32,561 nt of DNA from Gemmatimonadota bacterium (GTDB lineage: Bacteria > Gemmatimonadota > Gemmatimonadetes > Longimicrobiales > Gaopeijiaceae), in NCBI GenBank assembly GCA_007126575.1, contig SLBA01000098.1, positions 1 through 32,561 on the forward strand, written 5' to 3'. Shown here piece after piece: positions 1 to 8,726 of the stretch. Position 1 is the first letter of the stretch. Every line of letters begins with the position of its first letter. The notes beneath the pieces were generated by a model. That model searched no databases and was not told the origin of the DNA. It saw only the letters and a program-made list of their open reading frames with translations. The position numbers were made by a program, and so were the translations under genes.

Positions 1-65
1 TCCGGAGTCAGGCAAATCGCGATCCGTTCGGGCAGAATTCACCGGTCAGGTGGAGCTGACCGCGG

Positions 66-650
66 TCAGTTCGACGGTGGGGCATCGCCCACGTCCGCAA
101 GCGGCCGGATCTCCTCGAGCTCCTCGGCCAGCGACTCCACCTGCTTGCGGATCTCGTCGAGCACCGCCCCTTGCGGCTCCCGGGTGACCCCGGTCCCGTG
201 CAGGAGGTTGAAGAAGAGGGTGTCCATGTGGCCGACGCTCGCGAAGGTCACCCCTTCGTCGACGATCCGGTTCAGCTGGAGCAGTTCCCTGAGTTCCAGG
301 TTCGCCGTCACCCCACCGTCGGTCCCGAGCGGCGGGTGGGCGTGCAGGAACCGGAAGAGGACCTCGCGCAGGAACTGCATCTCCTCGACGGCCTCGCCCG
401 CCGCGAGCCCTCGGACCGCCGCGAGGTTCCCGTAGAGTTCGGCGGACTGCTGGAAGAGGGGCTTCACATGGTCCTTCCAGGGGCCCATCGCGGGGGGAAG
501 GAAGCTGACCATCAGCGTCAGGAACTCGGAGAGCAGTTCGGTGAGGGGCCCGTCGACCTCGTGGCTGCGGGCCCGAACCTCGAGGAGCCAGCGATCCACG
601 ATCGCCGGGCTGTGTTCCTCGAGCCAGTCGCTGACCTGATTCGGGGTCAT
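66..650 (-). CDS. RsbRD N-terminal-domain-like stand-alone sensor protein
   Basis: The product is about 194 residues and mostly alpha-helical. It begins NQVSDWLEEHSPAIVDRW and carries the blocks GEAVEEMQFLREVLFRFL and LNRIVDEGVTFASVGHMDTLF, a pattern like the RsbRD N-terminal domain (RsbT co-antagonist family, also found fused in front of kinases and GGDEF domains). No STAS, kinase or output domain follows; the C-terminus is a short coiled-coil-like segment (EIRKQVESLAEELEEI). I chose the ATG at 650 because GGAGG lies 7 bases upstream and the domain starts there. The frame is open further upstream (ATGs at 740, 734 and 809), but these lack a ribosome site. It lies just downstream of the NtrY-like kinase gene on the same strand, so a role as an accessory signalling partner is plausible but inferred. 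The family call is by resemblance only. Confidence 0.6.
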   Translation of the reverse strand: MTPNQVSDWLEEHSPAIVDRWLLEVRARSHEVDGPLTELLSEFLTLMVSFLPPAMGPWKDHVKPLFQQSAELYGNLAAVRGLAAGEAVEEMQFLREVLFRFLHAHPPLGTDGGVTANLELRELLQLNRIVDEGVTFASVGHMDTLFFNLLHGTGVTREPQGAVLDEIRKQVESLAEELEEIRPLADVGDAPPSN

Positions 651-786
651 GGACAGGCCTCCGGAGCCGGTTCTCGGGGCCCCTCGCAGAGAGGATTCAC
701 CCGAGTCGAGCGTGATTCGGTCCACTTCGGACATGGGCATACCGAGTCGATGGGGAATGGTTGGCGCGAGTCCGAATGTAAGGTAC

Positions 787-3700
787 TCAAGCCGACGCCT
801 CGGTCCCACCCCCTTGCACCCTTCGTGCCGGATCCGGATCCGGATCCGGGTCGGTCCAGGGAACGAGCCGGATCTCCATCGAAGTCCCCTCGTCGGAGCT
901 CCGCACGAGCTGGACCCGCCCGCCCCACGACTCCACCAGTCGGCGGACGATCGCGAGCCCCAGCCCGGACCCCGAGGTGCGGGTCGAGAAGTGCGGCTCG
1001 AAGACCTTCTGCCGCACCGCCGGCGGAATCCCGCTCCCCTCGTCGTGCACCCGCAGGTGGACCATCCCGTCGACGGCCTCGACCTCGATGTGGACGTTCC
1101 CCTCCCCCTCGATCGCCGCCCGGGCGTTCTCGAGCAGGTTCACGAGCACCTCCTTGAGCTCCCCCGGGCGGGCCCGGACCGGGGGGAGGTCCGGCTCGAG
1201 TTCCGCGCTGAAGCGCACGGGGCCCTCGCCCGCCGAATACAGGTCGATCACCTCGCCGACCACCCGCTCGACCTCGACCCTCGTGAGGGGGATCGCTCCC
1301 ACCGGAGAGGGGGCCGCATAGCGGGAGAAGGACGAGGCGACCGAGGCGAGCCGGTCGATCTCGAGGAGGATCGCGTCGACGTTGCGGTCGAGGATCTGAT
1401 CGTAGTCCTCGGAGCCGTCGCGCCAGGCGCGCCGGATGTGCTGGATCCCGAGCTTGATCGGGGTCAGCGGGTTCTTCACTTCGTGGGCCACCTGCTGCGC
1501 CATCTCACCCCACGCCAGGATCCGCTCGGTCCGCAGCTCGTCGGTCACGTCCTCGAAGGCGAGCACGACGCCCCCGGGCGGCCCCTGTCTCGAGATCCTG
1601 CGTGCCCGGACCCGGATCCTGCGGTCGTCGATCGGGATCTCGGTCCCGGCCTCGAGGAGGCCGTCGCGCAGGTACCGCTCCGTCCACTCCCGCAGGCCGA
1701 CGAGCGCGTGTGGGGACTCGCTCGGACCGGGAAGCGGCTGCCCCTGGGCGAGGCGCACCCCGAGCAGGTCCTCGGCCCGCGGGTTCGCCAGGGTCACGCG
1801 GCCCTGTGCGTCCAGCGCCACCACCCCGGTCGCGACCTCCTCCACGATCGCCCGGGTCCTGCGCGAACTCGCGACCAGCGCCTCGCGCGTCCTCGAAAGC
1901 CGGTCGACCATCCGGTTGAAGGCCGCGAAGACCGCTCCGAACTCGTCGGTCCGATCCTCGGGAAGGTGGACCCCCATGTTCCCGGACCCCACGCGCTCAC
2001 TGGCGATCTGGAGCGTCTGGATGGGTCGGGTGAGCGCACGGCCCACCCCCAGCGCCAGAAGGACCGAGAGGCCGGCGCCCAGGAGGAGCGCAAACCCCAG
2101 GAGGTCGGCGATCTCGCGCTGCCGGACGGCGGTGGCCCCCGCCTGGAGGGGAGAGGGAGCGGCCAGCACGAGCCCCCCGGGGATCCGCTGGTACGCCACC
2201 ACGTACTCCCACCCGCCCAGCGTCGCCATGCTGGTGGCGGTGAGCTCCTCGCCGCGCCCGACGTCCTGCTGGATCGCGGGGGGCAGCCATCCCTCGTAGA
2301 GCCCGAGTTCGACCAGCTCCCGCATCGAGCCCCCCACGAGCTGTCCCCCGTCGTAGAGGAGGAGGTCGGCCCCGACCCTCGAGGCCAGCAGGTCGAGCGC
2401 CCCCTCGACGTCGAAGAACCACGAGGCGGCGTCGTCGACCGCTCGCGCCGCGAGCGCCTCGGCCGTGCGCATCGAGACGCCCGCCAGGGTCTGGTAGGCA
2501 AGCGCGCCGAACAGGAGGGTGGGCAGGAGGAAGAAGGCGAAGAGTGCCATGGTCACCCTCCCCCGGAAGGAGGTGAGCGCCGCGGCCGCTCGCTTCGGCC
2601 CGTCTCCCGGTCCCGTCGAGAGACGGCGTCCCCCGGTCCAGAGCAGGAGGATGAGCACGAAGGTCATCAGGAGCAGCAGCGAGCCCCGGGCCACCAGGAG
2701 GAGCCCTCCGGGAAGCTCCAGGATGTAGTGGCCGTGGTAGAGTTCGCCGGGGTACTCGACCTGCGTCTCGCCCTGGAATCCGTCGCGCGTGCTCACCCAT
2801 CGCACCCCGAGCTCCTCGACCGGGCGCTCTCCGGGAAGCATGGGGATCAGGACGAGGGGGTCGGGCTCGGTCCGGGCCGGGGTGAACAGCGGCCCGAGGG
2901 GAGACTCCACGGCGAGCCCGCGGCGCGGAGGTATGACCGCAGTCACCACGCTTCCGTCGCCGACCGACGCGGCAGACATGTAGTGTGCATCGGAGAGATT
3001 GAAGCGCTGCAGCGTCACCCGATCCGTCGTGAGGGCCTGAAGGATCAGCTCCACGGGGATCCGCGGTCGCAGGGTGGGGACCCCGATCCGGAGCTCCTCG
3101 CGCGCGACCCCGTCGGGCGACCACCAGGTGAGCCATACCGGAACCCCCTCGCGGGCCAGGCCGCTCTCGGTCCACGCGGAGTAGAGGACCTCGACGGGAT
3201 CCCGACCCGTGCGGGCCATGGTTCGGGCCTCCTCTCCGGTGCGCAGGAGGAGGAATTCAAGGAAGGGGTCCGGCCGGGTGCCCAGCGTCTCGATTCGCTC
3301 CTCGGCCACCGCGATCCGGGCCTCGACCCGTTCACCCCAGGCCCAGGGCAGGATCAGCGTTCCGGACACGGTTACCACCGCCACCCAGCGCAGGAGCCCG
3401 GTCCGCCAGCGCTCGTCCGATCCCAGGGCGTGGGTCACGAGAGCGAGCGGCACGACCCACCCGAGCCCCGCGACGAGGGGGAACGACGCCGTGTTCCTCA
3501 CCCACCAGGCTCCCCCGAACCCGAGGAGGAGAGCCAGGGTGATCCCGGCCGCGAAGGTCCATCCGCGGAGGTCCGGCGTCTCCCTGCGACCCGCCATCAG
3601 GACCGGAAGCAGGAGGACCGACAGTGCCAGCGCCGCCGTGCCCTGGAAGAGGACCCAGATGGCCTCGGGCGCCGCCAGGAGATCGCGCGAGGCGCCCTGC

Positions 3701-4854
3701 CCGAACAGAAGGATCAGCCCGAAGCCCAGCCCGATCCCGATCGGTGCCGAAAGCCATGGGGGGACCCGCCGGATCGCCCCCGCACGCAGGAACCCGAGCA
3801 GGAACACCCCGCCGGCCGCCAGGGTGAAGACCCCGCCGAGGGAGAAGGTGAAGGGCCCGGGCAGGAGGAAGTCGGCGGGAGAGAAGAAGCGGGGGCCTCC
3901 CAGGAGCGAGCCGAGCGGGAGGATCGCGAGGGTGGGCAGGAGGGCGCCGGCCGCCAGCCCCAGCCCCGGGGGGCGGGCACGCGTGCCCCAGGTGATCAGT
4001 CCCCACGAGAGGAGGAGCAGGAGGAGGACGGCGACGATCCAGCGGCGCTCGAGTCGCTCCCGGACCGCCGCCTCCGATGGGGGCGTGAGGGTGACCGAAA
4101 AGAGGATGTCGCCGGCCCACCGGAGGTCCCAGACGCTCTCTTCCTGGACACGGTCGGAGCGGGCCACCTGGATCGCCGCCCCGGTCTGCCGATGGAAGCG
4201 GGAGACGAAGTCGCCGGTCACATCTTCGAGCGAGGCGGGCAGATCGGCCCTCAGCAGGGTCGCCGCCATCGCGGTCCCGCGACCCTCGGGGAGGGGTCGG
4301 ATCACGTAGAGGTAGCCGAAGAGCGCGCCCTCCTCGTAGGCGTAGGGCCGCAGCCCGAGGCGAACGGTCCGCGGGATCGGTCCCTGGTGGCTGCCGTCCC
4401 AGGCCAGCAGCTCGCCCCCGGGGCCGAAGACGCCGACGGCGTCGACGCCGGGAGGGCGGAGCTCCGACGGAAGGGTCGTGGGCACGAGATCGCCCTCCCC
4501 CTCGAACTCCGCGACCAGGCGCGCGGCCGCATCCTCGCCCGCCAGGAGGAGGTCGTCGAGCTCCCCGGCGAGCGTTTCGCGGACATCAGCCTCCCAGACC
4601 ACCGCCCGCTCGGTCCAGCCCGACGACACCCGGTGCAGGTGCGCCTCGGCGACGAAGCCCAGGGTGATCGCCGCCAGGAGTCCGGCCAGCGCCCAGCGGG
4701 GCGCCAGATGCCGATCGGCCAGGAGGAATCCGCCCGAAACCGCCGCCAGCGCCGCGACCGCGAGCCAGAGGGGATGATGGGTCGCCGCCCACATCGCCGT
4801 CAGGACGATGGCGAAGTGGAGGAGGGCTGCGGGGGCGAGGGGGCGGAGAGTCAC
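787..4854 (-). CDS. Large NtrY-like membrane sensor histidine kinase
   Basis: This 1355-residue protein ends in a complete kinase core. There is a HAMP-like segment near 935-990 (RALTRPIQTLQIASERVGSG) and a PAS-like segment near 1000-1100. The phospho-acceptor is His1124 in VAHEVKNPLTP, the N box has Asn1243 (NLLENARAAI), and G boxes DEGSGIPP and GSGLGLAIVRRL follow. This arrangement is that of NtrY-type kinases. The N-terminal 900 residues are unusual. Membrane helices lie near 6-72, a first extracytoplasmic stretch follows, then a block of many helices around 270-500. A second extracytoplasmic region (about 505-725), more helices near 725-790, a third extracytoplasmic region and a helix near 905-935 complete it. 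NtrY itself is about 750 residues. The GTG start has no Shine-Dalgarno sequence, so the exact start is uncertain; an ATG lies about 20 codons inside. No response regulator gene is adjacent inside the window. Confidence 0.9.
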   Translation of the reverse strand: MTLRPLAPAALLHFAIVLTAMWAATHHPLWLAVAALAAVSGGFLLADRHLAPRWALAGLLAAITLGFVAEAHLHRVSSGWTERAVVWEADVRETLAGELDDLLLAGEDAAARLVAEFEGEGDLVPTTLPSELRPPGVDAVGVFGPGGELLAWDGSHQGPIPRTVRLGLRPYAYEEGALFGYLYVIRPLPEGRGTAMAATLLRADLPASLEDVTGDFVSRFHRQTGAAIQVARSDRVQEESVWDLRWAGDILFSVTLTPPSEAAVRERLERRWIVAVLLLLLLSWGLITWGTRARPPGLGLAAGALLPTLAILPLGSLLGGPRFFSPADFLLPGPFTFSLGGVFTLAAGGVFLLGFLRAGAIRRVPPWLSAPIGIGLGFGLILLFGQGASRDLLAAPEAIWVLFQGTAALALSVLLLPVLMAGRRETPDLRGWTFAAGITLALLLGFGGAWWVRNTASFPLVAGLGWVVPLALVTHALGSDERWRTGLLRWVAVVTVSGTLILPWAWGERVEARIAVAEERIETLGTRPDPFLEFLLLRTGEEARTMARTGRDPVEVLYSAWTESGLAREGVPVWLTWWSPDGVAREELRIGVPTLRPRIPVELILQALTTDRVTLQRFNLSDAHYMSAASVGDGSVVTAVIPPRRGLAVESPLGPLFTPARTEPDPLVLIPMLPGERPVEELGVRWVSTRDGFQGETQVEYPGELYHGHYILELPGGLLLVARGSLLLLMTFVLILLLWTGGRRLSTGPGDGPKRAAAALTSFRGRVTMALFAFFLLPTLLFGALAYQTLAGVSMRTAEALAARAVDDAASWFFDVEGALDLLASRVGADLLLYDGGQLVGGSMRELVELGLYEGWLPPAIQQDVGRGEELTATSMATLGGWEYVVAYQRIPGGLVLAAPSPLQAGATAVRQREIADLLGFALLLGAGLSVLLALGVGRALTRPIQTLQIASERVGSGNMGVHLPEDRTDEFGAVFAAFNRMVDRLSRTREALVASSRRTRAIVEEVATGVVALDAQGRVTLANPRAEDLLGVRLAQGQPLPGPSESPHALVGLREWTERYLRDGLLEAGTEIPIDDRRIRVRARRISRQGPPGGVVLAFEDVTDELRTERILAWGEMAQQVAHEVKNPLTPIKLGIQHIRRAWRDGSEDYDQILDRNVDAILLEIDRLASVASSFSRYAAPSPVGAIPLTRVEVERVVGEVIDLYSAGEGPVRFSAELEPDLPPVRARPGELKEVLVNLLENARAAIEGEGNVHIEVEAVDGMVHLRVHDEGSGIPPAVRQKVFEPHFSTRTSGSGLGLAIVRRLVESWGGRVQLVRSSDEGTSMEIRLVPWTDPDPDPDPARRVQGGGTEASA
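828..849. repeat. Short GGATCC tandem repeat in the kinase 3' end
   Basis: The hexamer GGATCC/CCGGAT is repeated three to four times in register. In the minus-strand kinase frame it encodes alternating Asp-Pro (DPDPDPDP) just before the C-terminus. It is a candidate for length variation by slippage, without changing the kinase core. Confidence 0.6.
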
Positions 4855-5054
4855 CGGAGGATACGGGTTGCGTCAGAGGGACAAAGGCCGGAAGATTGCG
4901 ACCGTGGCGCACGCCGCCGGCCGCGGTCACTCCCGAAAAGATGGGTCACCGGGGGGCGGCGGGACAGGGGACCACCCCCCGACCCCGAGGGTAGAACGGA
5001 GAATACGATGGTGTTTCGGGCTCCCCACCCTTCCTGAGCAGGAGACAGTCGATC
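4855..5054. promoter_or_regulatory. Divergent intergenic region between kinase and exported-protein genes
   Basis: These 200 bases separate divergent genes and must hold promoters for both directions. On the minus strand TATCCT (4863-4858) with TTGTCC (4884-4879, spacer 15) is a weak promoter match. It sits only three bases before the kinase GTG, which would make a nearly leaderless mRNA or mean that the true start is further in. On the plus strand no convincing promoter was found. The exported-protein gene does have AGGAG about 10 bases ahead of its ATG at 5055. No strong inverted repeat was noticed. Confidence 0.3.
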
Positions 5055-5768
5055 ATGCGATCTCTCATTCCGATCCCCCTGGCCGCGAGCCTGCTGCTTC
5101 TCGCGGTCGCCTCGCCGTCTCCCTCTCCCGCCGAAGCCCAGAGCGTGACCGTCGACGAGGGGGTCTTCGTCATCTCGATGAACGGCCAGCGGGTGGGAAC
5201 CGAGAGCTTCACGATCCGGCGGTCCGGCTCGGGCGACGATGCCCAGATCATCGCGACCGCCGAGATCCAGCTCGAGCTCTCGGAGGGGCTCACCGACCTG
5301 CGGCCCTCGCTGCACGCGGTGGGACGGGACATGGCGGTCTACGCCTACCAGATCAAGGTGTCGGGCGGCCACCAGGAGGAGCTCACGGTGCGTGAGGGCG
5401 ACCGGAGGTACATCACGCGGGTCCGTTCGGAGCGGGGAGAGAGAGAGCGGGAGTTCCGCGCCGCCCCCGGAACCCTGCTGCTCGATTCCGACGTCGCGCA
5501 CCAGTTCCACTTCCTGGCCTCGCGGCTCACGGGGGGCGCCACGACGATCCCGGTGATCTCGCCGCGCGAGGGCCGCCAGTACGAGCTGCGGGTCTCGGAG
5601 GTCGGCACCGAAAGCATCCAGATCGGTGGGGCGAGCGTCCAGGCGAGGCATCTGCGCCTGCAGGGAGAGGGAGGCACCCGGGACATCTGGCTCGACAGCG
5701 AGGACCGGGTCCTGCGTGTGGAGCAGGCGGACCGGGGATACACGGCCGTACGGCAGGCCCTTCCCTGA
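5055..5768 (+). CDS. Exported protein of unknown function
   Basis: The product has 237 residues. It starts with a typical signal peptide (hydrophobic ASLLLLAVASPSPSPAEAQS, probable cleavage near AEA-QS at residue 29). The mature part is rich in beta-strand-like alternation, with FVISMNGQRVGTESFTIRR near its start and a run of evenly spaced polar/hydrophobic strands to the end. This resembles small periplasmic or outer-membrane-associated beta proteins (DUF3108/LolA-like in general style), but I do not recognise a specific family. It has no cysteine lipobox, so it is not a lipoprotein. AGGAG precedes the ATG. It lies 88 bases upstream of the efflux operon on the same strand and might be co-transcribed with it. 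Confidence 0.75.
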   Translation: MRSLIPIPLAASLLLLAVASPSPSPAEAQSVTVDEGVFVISMNGQRVGTESFTIRRSGSGDDAQIIATAEIQLELSEGLTDLRPSLHAVGRDMAVYAYQIKVSGGHQEELTVREGDRRYITRVRSERGEREREFRAAPGTLLLDSDVAHQFHFLASRLTGGATTIPVISPREGRQYELRVSEVGTESIQIGGASVQARHLRLQGEGGTRDIWLDSEDRVLRVEQADRGYTAVRQALP

Positions 5769-5856
5769 CCCGAATTCCCGGGGTGGTGAAGAACCGCCCG
5801 TACTTCTCTCGTAGGCAGGGACAGGAACTTCGAACCCAGCCTTCCGCGGAGAGAGA

Positions 5857-7479
5857 ATGACCGAACATCCCTTTGAGCCCCTGGCCGGGAGCCGCCTCAC
5901 CCCGGGAATGCGCCGAACGGGCCGACGCCGTCCATCGGCCCGGGTCCGGACGCCCCCGAGCCCACGGCGTCTCCCGGGGCTGCTCGCGCTGGGCGCGTTG
6001 GCGCTGGCCCTTCTTCAGGCGAGCGCGCTGGGTGCCCAGGTGGCCCCGAGCCCGCAGGCGATCAGCCTGGACGAGGCCATCGCGATGGCGATGGATCGGA
6101 ATCCCTCCGTCCTCGTTCCCGAGGCCGAGATCGAGGCCTCGCTCTGGAACGTGCGGGCGGCGCGCGCCTCCCTTCTCCCGTCGGCCTCGGTGTCGGGCGG
6201 GGTCTCGTGGCAGGGATCCGGCGAGGAACGGCTGGGGAGCCTGACCTCGGGGGAACTGGGGCTGATCGACCAGCCGAGCTGGTACTTCTCGCAGTACAAC
6301 GCCGGACTCTCGTACTCCCTCAGCGGCGCCACCCTCCTCGCCCCGCGCGAGGCCCGGGCCGGTCTGGAATCCGCCCGAGCCCGCTCGACGTCCGCCGCCA
6401 ACACCCTCCGGCTCGAGGTGACCCGCGCCTACATCGAGGTCCTTCGGCGGGACGAGGCCGTGCGTCTGGCGGACAGCGAGATCGAACGGGCGTCGGCCAA
6501 TCTCCGGCTCGCCGAGGCCCAGGTGGCGGTGGGCGCGGCGACCCAGCTCGATGTCCGACAGGCCCAGATCGCCGTCGGGCGAGCCCGTGTGAACAAGACG
6601 CGGGAGGAGGGCGAGGCGGGCAATGCCCGGATCGGCCTCCTCGTACTCCTCGGCCAGGAGCCGATCGGTGCCGAGGGGCTGCGACTCACGACGTCGTTTC
6701 CACTCGAGGCCCCGACTCTCGACGAATCGGCGCTGATCGCCGAGGCGCTCGAGGGGAATCCGGAGCTGGCCCAGCTCCGCGCCCAGGAGGAGCAGGCGCG
6801 GGTGTCGGTGCGCTCCGCCCAGACCGCGTACCTGCCCTCGCTCAACGCCCAGGCCGGCTGGAGCGGCTTCACGCGCCAGGCCTCGGACGGGCAGCTGCTC
6901 ATCCAGCAGGCCGAAGCCCGGGTGGCGGGTCAGATCCAGCAGTGCCAGTTCCAGAACGAGCTGTTCTCGCGGCTCGCGGACCCGCTCCCCCCGCAGAACT
7001 GCGGGATGCTCGCCCTCGACCAGGCATCGCGCGACGCGATCCTCGCGGGCAACCAGGCCTTCCCGTTCGACTTCACCCGGCAGCCCCCGTCGGTCGGTCT
7101 CTCGATCTCGATTCCCGTCTTCCAGGGGCTCCAGCGGCAACGCCAGATCGAGAGTGCCAGGGTCCAGCTCCGCTCCGCCCGGCTGCGCGAGGACGACCGC
7201 GCCCGTAGCCTTCGGGGCGACGTCGCCCGGAGTGTGACGACCGTTCGCACCGCGCTCGCCACGGCCCAGCTCGAAGAAGAAAACCTGGAGGTGGCCCGGG
7301 CCCAGCTGCGCCTCGCGCGGGAGCAGTACCAGGCCGGGATGGTCGACTTCCTCCAGCTGGCGGATGCCGAGAACATCCTGGCGCGCGGGGAGCGGGAGTT
7401 CCTGGCCGCCGTCTTCACGGTCCATGAGGCACTTGCCGGGCTCGAAGCCACGGTGGGTCGCCCGCTTATCCAACGTTGA
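5857..7479 (+). CDS. TolC-family outer-membrane efflux protein
   Basis: The 540-residue product is an outer-membrane channel component of an export system. After an Arg-rich N-terminus and a hydrophobic signal segment (about residues 40-61, ending ALGAQ) comes the TolC opening motif ISLDEAIAMAMDRNPSV. Two long helical repeats of the OEP family follow, each with alternating Leu/Ala heptads (for example NLRLAEAQVAVGAATQLDVRQAQIA split across helices, and ARAQLRLAREQYQAGMVDF). The repeated QxxxGxxxxLxxxxAE pattern at the second helix turn is characteristic. The signal peptide has a long n-region of about 37 residues. The chosen ATG has GGAG five bases upstream; the internal ATG at 5908 lacks one. 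The adaptor gene begins 11 bases after its stop, which supports one efflux operon. Confidence 0.92.
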   Translation: MTEHPFEPLAGSRLTPGMRRTGRRRPSARVRTPPSPRRLPGLLALGALALALLQASALGAQVAPSPQAISLDEAIAMAMDRNPSVLVPEAEIEASLWNVRAARASLLPSASVSGGVSWQGSGEERLGSLTSGELGLIDQPSWYFSQYNAGLSYSLSGATLLAPREARAGLESARARSTSAANTLRLEVTRAYIEVLRRDEAVRLADSEIERASANLRLAEAQVAVGAATQLDVRQAQIAVGRARVNKTREEGEAGNARIGLLVLLGQEPIGAEGLRLTTSFPLEAPTLDESALIAEALEGNPELAQLRAQEEQARVSVRSAQTAYLPSLNAQAGWSGFTRQASDGQLLIQQAEARVAGQIQQCQFQNELFSRLADPLPPQNCGMLALDQASRDAILAGNQAFPFDFTRQPPSVGLSISIPVFQGLQRQRQIESARVQLRSARLREDDRARSLRGDVARSVTTVRTALATAQLEEENLEVARAQLRLAREQYQAGMVDFLQLADAENILARGEREFLAAVFTVHEALAGLEATVGRPLIQR

Positions 7480-7490
7480 GGAGTCGGAGC

Positions 7491-8711
7491 ATGTCGGGAA
7501 CGCGCAAGATCGTGATCGGGATCGTGGTGCTCGTGCTGGTCCTGGGGGCTGCCGCCATCAGCGTGGCGCAGAGCCAGGACCGGTCGGTGGACGTGAGGGC
7601 GTCGGCGGTGATCGAGCGGGACCTGGTCGCCACGATCACGGCCACCGGCAACGTTCGGGCGCGCCGTGAAGTGAACATCTCGTCCGACGTGATGGGCCGG
7701 GTGATCGAGCTCAACATCGAGGAGGGCGACGAGGTGGACCGCGGCGATGTCCTCCTCCGGCTCGACCCCTCGCAGACCCAGGCGGCGGTCTCTCGGGCCC
7801 GGGCCGCGCTGGCCCAGGCCGAGGCACAGGTCGCCCAGCAGCGGGCCAACATGGTGCAGGCGCGTCGGGAGCTCGATCGCCTCGAGGGGCTGCGCGCCCG
7901 CGACTCCGAACTCGTCTCCAACCAGGCGCTCGAAGAGGCCGATACCCGCCTGCAGGTGCAGCGCTCGCTGCTCCAGTCGGCGGAGTTCGGGGTCGAGCAG
8001 TCGCGGGCCGGGCTCAGCGAGGTCGAGGAGCAGCTCTCCCGCACCACGATCCTGGCCCCCATCTCGGGGCGTGTCACCCGCCTCAACATCGAGGAGGGGG
8101 AGATGGCCGTGGTGGGAACGATGAACAACCCCGGCTCGCTCCTGCTCACGATCAGCGACCTCTCGGTGGTCGAGGCCGTGCTCGCGGTCGACGAGATCGA
8201 CATCCCCCAGATCGCCCTCGGGGACTCGGCCACGGTCGAGCTCGACGCCCTTCCCGGTCGGGTCTTCGCCTCGCGTGTGGCAAAGATCGGCAACTCCTCG
8301 ATCCAACCCCAGGGAGGCGGATCGCAGGGGTCGGTCGACTACGAGGTGATCCTCACGATCCTGGAGCCGCCGATCGAGCTGCGCCCCGACCTGTCGGCCA
8401 CCGCGGACATCATCGTCGACCGCCGGCCGAACGCCCTTTCGGTGCCGATCATCGCGGTGACCCTTCGGGGCGGAGACGAAGATGACGACGAGGACGAGGA
8501 GCCGGTCGAAGGGGTCTTCGTGGTGCGCGACGGGAAGGCGGTCTGGCAGCCCGTGGAGCTGGGGATCACCGGACAGGAGCACTTCGAGATCCTCTCGGGG
8601 CTCGAGGCGGGGGACTCGGTCGTGAGCGGTCCCTACCAGCGCATCCAGCTCCTCCGTGACGGAGACGCCATACGGGTGGAGCCGCGTGCCTCCCGAACCC
8701 CGTCGAACTGA
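7491..8711 (+). CDS. Periplasmic adaptor (membrane-fusion) protein, HlyD/MacA type
   Basis: The product is about 406 residues. One N-terminal membrane anchor (residues 6-26) is followed by the split lipoyl domain: GNVRARREVNISSDVMGRVIEL before the hairpin and TTILAPISGRVTRLNIEEGE after it. An alpha-helical coiled-coil hairpin lies roughly at 95-180, followed by the beta-barrel and membrane-proximal domains. An acidic insert ([12 protein letters not shown], near 330) lies in the beta-barrel region and is not typical. The ATG at 7491 is preferred over the in-frame TTG at 7476 because GAGGAG lies 7 bases ahead of it. It would link the TolC-family channel to the two permeases encoded downstream, as MacA does for MacB. 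The substrate cannot be deduced. Confidence 0.92.
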   Translation: MSGTRKIVIGIVVLVLVLGAAAISVAQSQDRSVDVRASAVIERDLVATITATGNVRARREVNISSDVMGRVIELNIEEGDEVDRGDVLLRLDPSQTQAAVSRARAALAQAEAQVAQQRANMVQARRELDRLEGLRARDSELVSNQALEEADTRLQVQRSLLQSAEFGVEQSRAGLSEVEEQLSRTTILAPISGRVTRLNIEEGEMAVVGTMNNPGSLLLTISDLSVVEAVLAVDEIDIPQIALGDSATVELDALPGRVFASRVAKIGNSSIQPQGGGSQGSVDYEVILTILEPPIELRPDLSATADIIVDRRPNALSVPIIAVTLRGGDEDDDEDEEPVEGVFVVRDGKAVWQPVELGITGQEHFEILSGLEAGDSVVSGPYQRIQLLRDGDAIRVEPRASRTPSN

Positions 8712-8726
8712 CCCGAGGAGCACCCC

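Noticed and set aside
1-65. Possible gene or terminator at the left edge
   Set aside because: No frame with support, no hairpin with a U-run; nothing can be said about these bases.
649-5037. A 1462-codon open frame on the plus strand
   Set aside because: It is antisense to the kinase gene, rich in Arg, Pro, Gly, Glu and Asp with no domain. Long antisense frames are expected in high-GC genes with strong third-position GC bias.
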